A DNA stretch of 64,000 nucleotides. Source: Hansschlegelia plantiphila. Lineage in GTDB: Bacteria > Pseudomonadota > Alphaproteobacteria > Rhizobiales > Methylopilaceae. The stretch spans positions 186,001 to 250,000 of the forward strand of contig NZ_BSFI01000001.1 in the NCBI RefSeq assembly GCF_027922265.1, in the 5' to 3' direction. Position numbers and translations under genes: made by a program. The notes under the pieces were generated by a model that was not told the origin of the DNA, did not search any database, and saw only the letters and a list, made by a program, of their open reading frames with translations. Positions 53,452 through 62,605 of this stretch are shown in pieces; the first letter of the stretch is position 1; each line of letters opens with the position of its first letter.

Positions 53452-54176
53452 ACGACGATTTCGATCGGAACGGCCGCATGAACCAGCCCGTCCTGCAGTC
53501 CCGAGACACCATCGGCCGCCGCGTCGCGCGGATGATGCTCGAGGTCGGGGCCATCCACGTGCGCCCCGACGAGCCGTTCATCTTCACGTCCGGCTGGGCG
53601 AGCCCGGTCTACACCGACTGCCGCAAGCTCATCTCCTACCCGCGGCTGCGCAAGCAGCTGATGGACGACGCCGCAGCGACCATCCTGCGCGAGGTCGGCT
53701 ATGAGAGCCTCGACGCCGTGGCGGGCGGCGAGACCGCGGGCATCCCCTTCGCGGCGTGGATCGCCGAGCGGCTGATGCTGCCGATGCTCTATGTCCGCAA
53801 GAAGCCCAAGGGCTTCGGCCGCAACGCCCGGATCGAAGGCGCGGTGACTGAGGGCCATCGCACCATCCTGATCGAGGATCTGACGACCGACGGCGGCTCC
53901 AAGGTCGCGTTCTGCGAGGCGCTGCGCGAGGCGGGACAGGTCGTGGAGCACGCCTTCGTGCTGTTCCACTACGGCATCTTCCCCGAGACCCACCAGACGA
54001 TGGAGCGGATCGGCGTCAGGCTGCACGAGCTCGCGACCTTCTGGGACGTGCTGGCGGTCGCGAAGGAGGACGGCAAGATCGATCCGGGCAAGCTCGGCGA
54101 CGTCGAGGCCTTCCTGAACGCGCCGGCGGCGTGGTCCGCCGCCCATGGCGGCGCGTCGAGCTTCAAGGCGGGCTGA
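53448..54176 (+). CDS. pyrE: Orotate phosphoribosyltransferase
   Basis: This 242-residue enzyme makes orotidine monophosphate from orotate and PRPP. The PRPP-binding motif is [12 protein letters not shown] (near residue 143), and the substrate region [16 protein letters not shown] is intact. It is somewhat longer than typical PyrE (about 215) at both ends, as in other alphaproteobacteria. It is translationally coupled to the IsdG-like gene and overlaps nth, tail to tail, by 14 bases. Confidence 0.96.
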   Translation: MNDDFDRNGRMNQPVLQSRDTIGRRVARMMLEVGAIHVRPDEPFIFTSGWASPVYTDCRKLISYPRLRKQLMDDAAATILREVGYESLDAVAGGETAGIPFAAWIAERLMLPMLYVRKKPKGFGRNARIEGAVTEGHRTILIEDLTTDGGSKVAFCEALREAGQVVEHAFVLFHYGIFPETHQTMERIGVRLHELATFWDVLAVAKEDGKIDPGKLGDVEAFLNAPAAWSAAHGGASSFKAG

Positions 54177-54903
54177 CGCCGGGGCCCGCCGGCGGCGTCT
54201 TGGGCTCGAACGGGCATAAATCCCTGATCAGGCAGTCCGGGCATTCCGGCCTGCGGGCCTTGCAGACATAGCGGCCGTGCAGGATCAGCCAGTGATGGGC
54301 GTGCCGCTTGTAGCGGGCGGGGACCGCCTTCTCGAGCCCGAGCTCGACCTCGAGCGGCGTCTTGCCCGGCGCGAGGCGGGTGCGGTTGCCGACGCGGAAC
54401 AGATGCGTGTCGACCGCGATCGTCGGCTCGCCGAAGGCGTTGTTCAGCACGACGTTCGCGGTCTTGCGGCCGACTCCCGGCAGCAGCTCCAGCGCCGCGC
54501 GGGACGGCGGCACCGCGCCGCCATGCTCGGCGAGCAGTTGTCGCGATAGCGCGATCACGTTCTTCGCCTTGTTGCGATAGAGCCCGATGGTCCTGATCAG
54601 CTCTCGCACCCGGTCCTCCCCGAGCGCGACCATCGTTTCGGGCGTCGACGCCTCTGCGAACAGCTTGCGCGTGGCCTTGTTGACGCCCGCATCGGTCGCC
54701 TGCGCGGACAGCACGACAGCCACCAGCAGCGTATAGGGGTCCGTGTGCTCGAGCTCGCCCTTCGGCTCCGGCTCGCGCGCCTCGAAACGGCGGAAGATCT
54801 CCTCCACGATCGCCGGCGGCAGGCGCTTCGGCCCGACCGGGCGCTTGGGCTTGGTCGCCGGCTTTTTCGCGGGCGAGGACTGACGAAGGACCATGGCCGT
54901 CAT
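54163..54903 (-). CDS. nth: Endonuclease III
   Basis: This 246-residue DNA glycosylase/AP lyase removes oxidised pyrimidines. The helix-hairpin-helix [12 protein letters not shown] contains the catalytic Lys, the catalytic Asp is in IAVDTHLF, and the [4Fe-4S] cysteines follow the pattern C-x6-C-x2-C-x5-C at [18 protein letters not shown] basic N-terminal tail of 25 residues precedes the domain. It is head-to-head with the DUF2244 gene, with only 11 bases between the starts. Confidence 0.97.
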   Translation of the reverse strand: MTAMVLRQSSPAKKPATKPKRPVGPKRLPPAIVEEIFRRFEAREPEPKGELEHTDPYTLLVAVVLSAQATDAGVNKATRKLFAEASTPETMVALGEDRVRELIRTIGLYRNKAKNVIALSRQLLAEHGGAVPPSRAALELLPGVGRKTANVVLNNAFGEPTIAVDTHLFRVGNRTRLAPGKTPLEVELGLEKAVPARYKRHAHHWLILHGRYVCKARRPECPDCLIRDLCPFEPKTPPAGPGVSPP

Positions 54904-54914
54904 ATACTCAACTG

Positions 54915-55433
54915 ATGAGCCCCGACGCCAGACCGAGCGACGCTGAGACCGTGGTGTTCCAGGCGGAGATCACGCCGCATCGCTCGCTCGGCCGGCGCGG
55001 CTTCCTGATCGTCATGCTCGGGTTTGGCGGCCTGTCCGCGTTCGTCAGCGTTCCGTTCTATCTGCTCGGCGCCTGGCCGGTTCTCGGCTTCCTTGGCCTG
55101 GACGTGCTGGCGCTCTGGATCGCGTTCCGGCTGAGCTTTGCTCAGGCCCGCGCCTGCGAACAGGTCGCGCTGACCTACGTCGAGTTGCTCGTCCGCAAGA
55201 TCACCCCCCGCGGCCGTATTGCGGAATGGCGGTTCAACCCGCTCTGGGTGAAGCTCGAGACCGAGACCGACGAGGATTTCGGGATGACGCGGCTCGCCAT
55301 CGCCCAGCGCCAGGAGCGGCTCGATCTCGCCGGGGCGCTGTCGCCGTGGGAACGCGCCGAATTCGCCAAGGCGTTCGGCGCCGCGCTCGCCGCAGCCCGC
55401 GCCGGGCCGATGCGCTCTGGAGCGATCGACTAA
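54915..55433 (+). CDS. DUF2244 membrane protein
   Basis: This is a 172-residue protein with two membrane helices (about residues 28-50 and 53-73) and a C-terminal cytoplasmic domain typical of DUF2244. The function is unknown. Genes of this family often sit beside nth in alphaproteobacteria, as here, though head-to-head with very close starts. An RRGFLIVMLGFGG stretch opens the first helix. Confidence 0.85.
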   Translation: MSPDARPSDAETVVFQAEITPHRSLGRRGFLIVMLGFGGLSAFVSVPFYLLGAWPVLGFLGLDVLALWIAFRLSFAQARACEQVALTYVELLVRKITPRGRIAEWRFNPLWVKLETETDEDFGMTRLAIAQRQERLDLAGALSPWERAEFAKAFGAALAAARAGPMRSGAID

Positions 55434-55562
55434 CGATCAGGAAGAGATTCCGGAACCGATCGGGGATCGGGGCGTTTTTACATCGCGACGGCGCGTAAAC
55501 GGGACCGGGCCGACGCTCCCGCACAATTTCCCATGCTTTCACGCCGCAAAGGATGACGAAAA

Positions 55563-55727
55563 ATGGAAGCGCCCCTGATCGGCATTCTGATCACCATTCT
55601 GGTGATATTCCTCGTGCTCTACCTCGTCGGCTTGCTGCCGATCGACGGGCGGGCGAAACAGATCGTCCGGGTGATCGTGATCATCATCGGCATCATTTCG
55701 CTGCTGAAGTATCTCGCGGTGTTTTAA
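55563..55727 (+). CDS. Small two-helix membrane protein (54 residues)
   Basis: This is a very short gene. Two hydrophobic helices (about residues 5-23 and 34-51) are joined by a loop PIDGRAKQIVR. AAAGGA lies 9 bases before the ATG, so the gene looks real. It resembles widespread small membrane proteins of the pattern LLPID-x(3)-K-x-I-V-x-V (Thivi_2564-like, by recollection). The function is unknown. It stands alone between the DUF2244 gene and galE. Confidence 0.75.
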   Translation: MEAPLIGILITILVIFLVLYLVGLLPIDGRAKQIVRVIVIIIGIISLLKYLAVF

Positions 55728-55756
55728 GCCCGCGAAGCTTTCAGCCAGCGTAAGGT

Positions 55757-56776
55757 TCAGGCGCGCCGCCCCGACGATTCGGGACGGCGCGCTTTTTCCG
55801 TCCAGCAGAACCGCTCCCACCTCAGCGCGTCGGCGACGATGAGGTCGAGATCGTCGCGCCTCGGAGTCCAGCTCAGCGTCTCGCGGATGCGGGACGCGTC
55901 CGCGATCGAGACGTAAGGGTCGCCCGCCCGCCGCGGGCGTTCGACCGCCGCAAGTTCGCGGCCGGCGGCGCGGCCGACCGCCGCGATCACCTCGCGCACC
56001 GAATAGCCGAACCCATAGCCGCAGTTGAGGGTCAGGCCGCCGGATCCACCCGCTCTCAGATGCCTGAGCGCCGCGACATGGGCGTCCGCCAGATCGGAGA
56101 CGTGGATGTAGTCGCGCACCCCTGTCCCGTCCGGCGTCGGCAGATCGGTCCCGAAGATCTGCAACCCATCATTCAGGCCAAGAGAGGCGCGGGCGGCGAG
56201 CGTGATCAGGTTCGACGCGCCTGGCGAACGCTGGCCTGACCGGAGCTGCGGGTCGGCGCCCGCGACGTTGAAATAGCGCAGGGTGACGTAGGACAGGCCA
56301 TGCGCCGCCGAGACGTCGCGCAGCATTCGCTCCGTCATCAGCTTGGAGGCGCCGTAAGGCGAAGCCGGATCGCACGGCGCGGTCTCCGCAGTCGGGGTCG
56401 GCGGTTCAAGGCCGTAGACGGCGGCGGTCGAAGAAAAGATGAAGCGCTTCACGTCGGCCGCCACCAGCGCGCCGAGCAGGGCCCGCGTCTTGCAGGTGTT
56501 GGCCGCGTAAGCGCCGAGCGGATCGCGCACGGACTCCGATACTACGATGCGCGCGGCGAAATGGGCGACCGTGTCGATCTGGTGCGTGGCGAGCGTGCGC
56601 AACACCAGCGCCTCGTCGGCGACATCGCCGACGACGAGCGGCACTCCCTCCGGCACGGCTTCACGAAACCCGGTCGACAGATCGTCGAGCACCACGGCCG
56701 GCTCGCCCGCGTCGCGCAGCGCCAGCGCCATGTGGGACCCGATATAGCCTGCGCCGCCTGTGATCAGCACGGTCAT
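55757..56776 (-). CDS. galE: UDP-glucose 4-epimerase
   Basis: This is a 339-residue extended SDR. The NAD-binding motif TGGAGYIGSH lies near residue 6, and the catalytic Ser-Tyr-Lys set is in SSTAAVYG and YGASK. Conserved epimerase blocks are RYFNVAGAD, GTGVRDYIHVSDLADAH and LNCGYG. It interconverts UDP-glucose and UDP-galactose for cell-surface polysaccharide. The ATG at 56776 is used; the longer frame upstream overlaps the next gene. It is divergent from the GGDEF/EAL gene by 187 bases. Confidence 0.95.
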   Translation of the reverse strand: MTVLITGGAGYIGSHMALALRDAGEPAVVLDDLSTGFREAVPEGVPLVVGDVADEALVLRTLATHQIDTVAHFAARIVVSESVRDPLGAYAANTCKTRALLGALVAADVKRFIFSSTAAVYGLEPPTPTAETAPCDPASPYGASKLMTERMLRDVSAAHGLSYVTLRYFNVAGADPQLRSGQRSPGASNLITLAARASLGLNDGLQIFGTDLPTPDGTGVRDYIHVSDLADAHVAALRHLRAGGSGGLTLNCGYGFGYSVREVIAAVGRAAGRELAAVERPRRAGDPYVSIADASRIRETLSWTPRRDDLDLIVADALRWERFCWTEKARRPESSGRRA

Positions 56777-56963
56777 GCGCGTCGCTCCGCAAGCCGGCGA
56801 TCGGCCGGCGGTGCGGGACATTACCGGAACGGCCTTTATGTTTGGTTGCGCCACGTCCGACTGCGAGACGGCCACCCCACGATCGACCGCTAACGGTTCA
56901 TTAACGCTGTCGCGCGATTTTACGTCTCGATTCTGGCGTATCGCGAAGGGGGCACGAGCGCTC

Positions 56964-59105
56964 ATGTCTGACGCGAGCGGGCCCCGCGCCCGCGCCGTGA
57001 ACGATCGCTGGTGGCGAGGCCTCGCGGCACGCTCCACGATCGCGATCGGCGTTTTGCTCGCGGGCATGGCGGTGGTCATCACGCTGACGGCCGCGCTCTA
57101 TGTTCGCGCCGAAGGCGTCGCCGCAGTCGAACGCAGGCTGGCGCGCGACGCGGACCGCATCTCGCTCGCGCTCGCGCTCGACGGCCGCACGCTCGCCCAG
57201 GCGAGCTTTGCGGAATTGACCGCAGGCTCCGTCGACTACGCCTATGTCGCGCTTCCCGATGGAAGACTGGTGGCCGGCGTCGCCCCGGCGACGAGCGTGA
57301 CGACCTTCTCGCAGGACGCTCTGGCCCGCAGCCGGGCCTTGGGCGTCGCTGCGCTGGTCGAAGCCGACGGCGTCGCGCACGCCGCAAAGGTCGTCACCCT
57401 GATCGACGGCAAGACTGCGGTGCTGCATGTCGGCCGCTCGCTGTCATCCGCGACCGCCGCGATGCGCGACATCGTCATCTACGGGCTGCTCGCGACGCTC
57501 GCCTTCCTGATCCTCGCATTGCCTTTGGCCGCGCTTCTGATCGACAGGGCCGCCTCGCCCTTGAGGACGCTGACGCGCGCCGTGACCCGGCCCGGCTCCG
57601 CCAAGGACGAGATGAGCCGCGTCAGCGACCGTCATGACGAGATTGGCGCGCTCGCCCGCGCCCATCTTTCCATCACCCGCAACCTTGCGGAGAGCGCCGC
57701 GGCGCTGCACAGGCTGACCTTCGACGATCCGCTCACTCTCCTTCCCAACCGCAGCAGCCTGATCAGCCGGCTTTCGGCCGCCCTCCAGGTCGGGCAGGAC
57801 GTGGCCCTGATCAAGCTGGAGGTCGACGGCCTCGCGCGGGTCGCCGCAGGGCTCGGCCAACAGCACGGCGACGAGGCGATCCGCCGCGCGGCGGACTGGT
57901 TGCGCAAGGTCGCCGACGAATGGGCGCTTCAGGCGACCTTGCCGCCGCCGCGCGGCGGAGATCCGGCGGTGTTCCTCGCGCGGATTTCCGATTGCGGCTT
58001 CGCGATGCTGGCGCCGGGCGCCGGCGCCGCCGACGCCGAAGCGCTCGCGCGACGCGCGCTGGCGGCTTTCGAGACCCCCATGCCGCTCGGCGAGCACCAC
58101 GTGACGCTGACGATCGCCGTCGGCGTCGCGATCGGCCCGGCCGACGGCGACGAGGCCGGCGCGCTGCTGCGGAGCGCGGCCGCCGCGCTCGAAGCGGCGC
58201 GCGCGGCGGGTCCGCAATCGGTGCGCGCCGCCGCGGCCGACCTGAACCGGCTCGCCTATGGCCGACTCCGCCTTGAGCAGGACCTTCGCCGCGCGCTCGA
58301 GCACGACCAGCTCGAAGTGTATTTCCAGCCCCAGATCGCGCTGAAGACCAACGTGGTCTCGGGAGCCGAAGCGCTGGTGCGCTGGCGGCATCCGACACGC
58401 GGGCTCGTGCCTCCGATCGAATTCGTGGCGGTCGCAGAGGAATGCGGGCTCGTGGAGCCGCTGGGCCGCTTCGTTCTGGCGGAAGCCTGCCGGATGAGCG
58501 CCGGGTGGGCCGCGATCGGGATCGAACTGCGGATCGCGGTCAACGTCTCGACGATCCAGTTCCGTCATCCGCGCTTCGCCGAAACCACCCTCCAGATCAT
58601 CCGGGCCTCCGGCGCCGCGCCCTCAAGCATCGAACTCGAGATCACCGAAAGCGCGGCGATGGGCGATCCGGCGCACGCCGCGCGCGAACTCGCCCCGCTC
58701 AAGGCGGCGGGCGTCAGCATCGCGATCGACGACTTCGGCACCGGCTATTCAAACCTGGCGACGCTGACCCAGCTGCCGTTCAACGTGCTCAAGATAGACC
58801 GCGCCTTCGTGCGCGACGCGCTCGTCGTCCCGGCGGCGCGGGTGGTGGTCGGCACGATCATCGCGATGGCGGAGAAGCTCGGCTTCGAGACGGTCGCCGA
58901 GGGCGTGGAGACCGTCGACCAACTCGAACTCGTCCGTGGCTATGGCTGCACGCACGCGCAGGGCTATCTGTTCGGCCGACCGATGGCCGCGGCGGCGCTC
59001 GAAGCCTGGTACGCGAACCGCATGGTGGACGAACTCAAGGCGATCGGCGGCCGCGCCGCGGCGACCAGGCCGCTTCCCGCGCGCGAACAGCTTCAGTCGC
59101 GGTGA
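56964..59105 (+). CDS. Membrane sensor HAMP-GGDEF-EAL protein with decayed GGDEF and intact EAL
   Basis: This is a 713-residue protein: helix 1 (about 25-47), a periplasmic sensory region (48-168), helix 2 (about 169-193), HAMP (194-245), GGDEF (250-425) and EAL (430-690). The GGDEF motif position reads SDCGF (342-346), so cyclase activity should be lost. All EAL catalytic signatures are kept (EAL at 469-471, NVSTIQF, EITES, DDFGTGYS, LKID, VAEGVET). I infer a cyclic-di-GMP phosphodiesterase, perhaps with GTP binding by the decayed domain. AGGGGG precedes the ATG. Confidence 0.92.
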   Translation: MSDASGPRARAVNDRWWRGLAARSTIAIGVLLAGMAVVITLTAALYVRAEGVAAVERRLARDADRISLALALDGRTLAQASFAELTAGSVDYAYVALPDGRLVAGVAPATSVTTFSQDALARSRALGVAALVEADGVAHAAKVVTLIDGKTAVLHVGRSLSSATAAMRDIVIYGLLATLAFLILALPLAALLIDRAASPLRTLTRAVTRPGSAKDEMSRVSDRHDEIGALARAHLSITRNLAESAAALHRLTFDDPLTLLPNRSSLISRLSAALQVGQDVALIKLEVDGLARVAAGLGQQHGDEAIRRAADWLRKVADEWALQATLPPPRGGDPAVFLARISDCGFAMLAPGAGAADAEALARRALAAFETPMPLGEHHVTLTIAVGVAIGPADGDEAGALLRSAAAALEAARAAGPQSVRAAAADLNRLAYGRLRLEQDLRRALEHDQLEVYFQPQIALKTNVVSGAEALVRWRHPTRGLVPPIEFVAVAEECGLVEPLGRFVLAEACRMSAGWAAIGIELRIAVNVSTIQFRHPRFAETTLQIIRASGAAPSSIELEITESAAMGDPAHAARELAPLKAAGVSIAIDDFGTGYSNLATLTQLPFNVLKIDRAFVRDALVVPAARVVVGTIIAMAEKLGFETVAEGVETVDQLELVRGYGCTHAQGYLFGRPMAAAALEAWYANRMVDELKAIGGRAAATRPLPAREQLQSR

Positions 59106-59203
59106 GCCTCACGCGTCCCAAGCCGCCCGTCATTGAGCCGTCGCGCCGAAGCGGCTAGAACCCGCCGGCCCGAGTTCGGCCTTACGGCCCGTAGAGCGAA
59201 GCG

Positions 59204-60100
59204 ATGACCGGAAGCGTCCCCAACCCGCACGACACCGCCCGCATCCTCGTCGAGGCGCTGCCCTACATGCAGCGCTACGACGCGGCGACCGTCGTGGTGA
59301 AATATGGCGGCAACGCCATGGGCGACGCGGACGCCGCGCGCTGGTTCGCCCAGGACGTCGCGATCCTCAAGGAGGTCGGCATCAACCCCGTGGTCGTCCA
59401 CGGCGGCGGCCCGCAGATCGGCGCGATGCTGGAAAGGCTCGGCATCAAGAGCGAGTTCAAGGGCGGCCTTCGCGTCACCGACCAGGCGACGGTCGAGATC
59501 GTCGAGATGATCCTCGCGGGCTCGATCAACAAGCAGATCGTGGCCACGATCAACGCCGAGGGCGGCCGCGCGATCGGGCTTTCGGGCAAGGACGGCGGCA
59601 TGGTCAAGGCGCGCAAGGTGACGCGCAGCATGATCGATCCCGCCACCGGCCGAGAGGAGGTCGTCGACCTCGGCTTCGTCGGCGAACCCGACCTCGTCGA
59701 CCGAACCGTGCTCGACTGGGTGATCGCCTCCGACCTGATCCCGGTGATCGCTCCGGTCGCGACCGCTGTGGACGGGCCGCAGACGTACAACGTCAACGCC
59801 GACACCTTCGCAGGCGCTGTCGCCGGCGCGGTCAACGCCAAGCGCCTGCTGATGCTCACCGACGTGCCGGGCGTGCTGGATAAGACCGGACAACTCATCC
59901 ACCGGCTCTCGATCGAGGAGGCGCGTCGCCTGATTGCGGACGGCACGGTCTCCGGCGGCATGATCCCGAAGGTCGAGACCTGCATCTATGCGGTGGAGAA
60001 GGGCGTCGAGGGCGTCGTCATCCTGGACGGCAAGACCCCGCACGCCGTGCTGATCGAGCTGCTGACCGACGGCGGCGCCGGCACCCTGATCACCCGCTGA
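59204..60100 (+). CDS. argB: Acetylglutamate kinase
   Basis: This 298-residue enzyme phosphorylates N-acetylglutamate in arginine synthesis. Phosphate- and ATP-binding segments [11 protein letters not shown] and [10 protein letters not shown] are intact, with [12 protein letters not shown] and [12 protein letters not shown] further on. The length and N-terminal helix fit the hexameric, arginine-feedback-sensitive type. It is 5 bases upstream of a small membrane protein gene. Confidence 0.97.
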   Translation: MTGSVPNPHDTARILVEALPYMQRYDAATVVVKYGGNAMGDADAARWFAQDVAILKEVGINPVVVHGGGPQIGAMLERLGIKSEFKGGLRVTDQATVEIVEMILAGSINKQIVATINAEGGRAIGLSGKDGGMVKARKVTRSMIDPATGREEVVDLGFVGEPDLVDRTVLDWVIASDLIPVIAPVATAVDGPQTYNVNADTFAGAVAGAVNAKRLLMLTDVPGVLDKTGQLIHRLSIEEARRLIADGTVSGGMIPKVETCIYAVEKGVEGVVILDGKTPHAVLIELLTDGGAGTLITR

Positions 60101-60105
60101 CGCGC

Positions 60106-60441
60106 ATGGCCGTCGTCCCGTTCAAGCGACCCGACGACCGCGGCAAGCGCCCTCAGGCGCAGGCGGCCGGCCGCCGCTCCTTTCTGGAGTTCGCGACCGC
60201 CATGGCGGTGATCGGCCTCGCGCTGTTCCTGCTGCCGTCGCTCTGGAGCGGCGTGCCGCAGAACATGCTGGCGATCGTCCACCTGCTGGTGGCCGTGGTC
60301 TATTTCCAGCAGGGCCCGCGGGTCGCGGCAGGCTTCTGGATCGCGCTGACGCTGGCGACGCTCGTGGTCACCGGCGCGCCTTCGCCGGTGACCTACGCGC
60401 TCGAGCAGGGCGCACGCGCGGCGGACGCCGCGCTTCGCTGA
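60106..60441 (+). CDS. Hypothetical membrane protein
   Basis: This is a 111-residue protein with a basic N-terminal tail and three hydrophobic segments (about residues 27-46, 53-68 and 73-90). I did not recognise a family. It is probably co-transcribed with argB (5-base gap). Confidence 0.6.
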   Translation: MAVVPFKRPDDRGKRPQAQAAGRRSFLEFATAMAVIGLALFLLPSLWSGVPQNMLAIVHLLVAVVYFQQGPRVAAGFWIALTLATLVVTGAPSPVTYALEQGARAADAALR

Positions 60442-60443
60442 AT

Positions 60444-60480
60444 AAAAAGGCGGCGAGCCCCTGCGTAAAAGGCTCGCCGC
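60444..60480 (-). terminator. Intrinsic terminator, minus strand (xoxF transcript)
   Basis: On the minus strand a perfect 10-bp stem (GCGGCGAGCC / GGCTCGCCGC; arms 60471-60480 and 60450-60459) is followed by CCTTTTT. It should end transcription coming from xoxF about 95 bases after its stop codon. The plus-strand side has no T-run. Confidence 0.85.
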
Positions 60481-60488
60481 ATCCATGA

Positions 60489-60567
60489 ACGTCCGGCCCG
60501 AGGGAGGAGAAGAGCCGGACGTGAGACCATGGAAAGTTGAGTTGGGGGGTCGGCCGGAGCCGACCCC
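60489..60567. repeat. Two further hairpins in the xoxF 3' region
   Basis: The first has arms ACGTCCGGC (60489-60497) and GCCGGACGT (60514-60522) around a 16-base loop rich in AG. The second, GGGGTCGGC-CGGA-GCCGACCCC (60546-60567), starts 6 bases after the xoxF stop codon. With the terminator they make three stem-loops in 125 bases, which could stabilise the xoxF mRNA. Confidence 0.7.
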
Positions 60568-60573
60568 GATTTC

Positions 60574-62382
60574 TCAGCTGTTCGGCAGCGTGAAGACCGT
60601 CACCTGGCCGCCAAGCGTGGTGTAGTTCGCGAGGGCGGCGTAGCCGCCGGCCGCGCCCAGACCTTCGCTGCCGCCGGTCAGACCGGCCGCGAGGCCGATG
60701 CCGGCCCAGCCGCCGACGCCCGAGAGCACCGCGATGTATTCCTTGCCCTTGTGCTCATAGGCCACGACGTTGCCGACGATGCCGGACGGCGTCTTGAACT
60801 TGTAGAGCTCCTTGCCGGTCTTGGCGTCGACAGCCTTCAGGTAGCCTTCGAGCGTGCCGTAGAACACGACGTTGCCCGCGGTCGCCAGGGCGCCGGACCA
60901 CACGGAGAACATCTCCTTGTTGGACCAGACGATCTTACCCTTGACGTTGTCCCAGGCGATGAAGTTGCCCATGCCGCCATGGCTGTTGGGCGCGGCGTAC
61001 ATCGACAGCGTCGCGCCGACATAGGGCTGGCCCGCGGTGTAGGCGACGCGGAACGGCTCGTAGTCCATGCAGACGTGGTTGGTGGGGACGTAGAACAGAT
61101 CGGTCTTCGGCGAGTACGACGACGGCTGCTGGTCCTTGGTGCCGAGAGCCGACGGGCAGACGCCCTGGGTGTTGTTGTCCTCGCCGTTCTGCTCCGTCGA
61201 GAATTTGGCGTTCAGGACAGGACGCCCATAGGTCTTGGAGCTCTTGTCCATGTCGATTTTCGACGCCCAGTTCACGACCGGGTCGTACTTCTCGGCGACG
61301 AGCAGGGCGCCCGTCTCGCGGTTCAGCGTGTAGCCGAAGCCGTTGCGGTCGAAGTGGGTCAGGAGCGGCTGCACCTTGCCGTCGATCTTCTGATCCGTGA
61401 GGACCATCTCGTTGACGGCGTCGTAGTCCCACTCGTCATGCGGGGTCAGCTGATAGATCCACTTGGCGACGCCGGTGTCGGCGTCGCGCGCGAAGATCGA
61501 CAGCGACCACTTGTTGTCGCCCGGACGCTGCTTGGGGTTCCAGGTCGAGGGATTGCCCGTGCCGTAATAGATCAGGTTGAGCTTCGGATCGTACGAGTAC
61601 CAGCCCCAGGTCGCGCCGCCGCCGGTCTTCCACTGGTCGCCTTCCCAGGTCTTCAGCGAAGAATCCTTGCCGATCGGCTTGCCGAGCTCGGTGGTCTTCT
61701 CCGGATCGACCAGCATCTCGTCGTCCGGACCCGTCGAATAGGCCTTCCAGACGAGCTTCCCGGACTTGAGGTCGTATGCGGTCAGCCGTCCGCGGACGCC
61801 GAACTCGCCGCCCGAGACGCCGACGATCAGCTTGTCCTTGACCGGCATGACGGTCGCCGTGTTGGTCTCGCCCTTCTTCGAGTCGCCGTTCACGACCGAC
61901 CACTTCTTCTGGCCGGTCTTGGCGTCGAGCGCCACGACGGTCGTGTCGGCCTGCGCCAGGAAGATCATCCCCTCGGCATAGGCGACGCCACGATTGACGG
62001 TGTCGCAGCACATCACGGAGATGACGTTCGGGTCCTGCTTCGGCTGGTAGGTCCAGAGGATCCGGCCGTTGTCGTTCAGGTCGAGCGCGAACACGTTGTT
62101 CGGATAGGGCGTGTGGACATACATGATGTCGCCGATCACGAGCGGACCGCCTTCGTGGCCGCGCAGCACGCCGGTCGAGAAGCTCCAGGCGACCTGCAGC
62201 TTCTTCACATTCTGGGCATTGATCTGGTCGAGCTTGGAATAGCGGGTGTTGGCGTAGTCGCCCGTCTGGATCGCGAATTCGGCCGGATTGGCGATGTGCT
62301 TCAGCACGTCGTCGTTCGCCGACGCGGCCGACATGGCCCCGGCGACCCAGAACCCAAGGGCTGTAGACAGTAAGCGCTTCAT
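60574..62382 (-). CDS. xoxF: Lanthanide-type PQQ methanol dehydrogenase XoxF
   Basis: This 602-residue periplasmic enzyme oxidises methanol to formaldehyde or formate. The signal peptide is about residues 1-22. Vicinal cysteines C125-C126 (VMCCDT), metal ligands E193 and N277, and catalytic D319 are present. D321, two residues later (WDYD), is the extra Asp that marks lanthanide-dependent XoxF; calcium enzymes (MxaF) have Ala there. The ATG has GGAGGAAG upstream. Neither xoxG (cytochrome) nor xoxJ follows in the window, which is unusual. It is divergent from a sensor kinase. Confidence 0.97.
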   Translation of the reverse strand: MKRLLSTALGFWVAGAMSAASANDDVLKHIANPAEFAIQTGDYANTRYSKLDQINAQNVKKLQVAWSFSTGVLRGHEGGPLVIGDIMYVHTPYPNNVFALDLNDNGRILWTYQPKQDPNVISVMCCDTVNRGVAYAEGMIFLAQADTTVVALDAKTGQKKWSVVNGDSKKGETNTATVMPVKDKLIVGVSGGEFGVRGRLTAYDLKSGKLVWKAYSTGPDDEMLVDPEKTTELGKPIGKDSSLKTWEGDQWKTGGGATWGWYSYDPKLNLIYYGTGNPSTWNPKQRPGDNKWSLSIFARDADTGVAKWIYQLTPHDEWDYDAVNEMVLTDQKIDGKVQPLLTHFDRNGFGYTLNRETGALLVAEKYDPVVNWASKIDMDKSSKTYGRPVLNAKFSTEQNGEDNNTQGVCPSALGTKDQQPSSYSPKTDLFYVPTNHVCMDYEPFRVAYTAGQPYVGATLSMYAAPNSHGGMGNFIAWDNVKGKIVWSNKEMFSVWSGALATAGNVVFYGTLEGYLKAVDAKTGKELYKFKTPSGIVGNVVAYEHKGKEYIAVLSGVGGWAGIGLAAGLTGGSEGLGAAGGYAALANYTTLGGQVTVFTLPNS

Positions 62383-62605
62383 GGACTTCCTCCAGGACGG
62401 CGGTGACGCCGGCAGGCGCGTGTTTTCGTTGGCCCCCGAGGGCGATCCGCCTCTTGATCTCTTAGGAAAGGCTCAGAATTTCCGACGTCGCCGTAGAGAC
62501 AGCCTCCCGAATGCGGCCGGGAATTCTTCCCGATTTCGGCGCGGCGCTTGCAATCGGCCTCCCCATCCCGGACACCAATCCCTTGGAAGGGCAGGACTTT
62601 CACAG
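62383..62605. promoter_or_regulatory. Divergent promoter region of xoxF and the sensor kinase
   Basis: These 223 bases contain no gene. They hold the ribosome-binding sites of both genes (GGAGGAAG for xoxF, GCAGGA for the kinase) and must contain both promoters. I saw no convincing dyad or -35/-10 pair. Confidence 0.5.
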
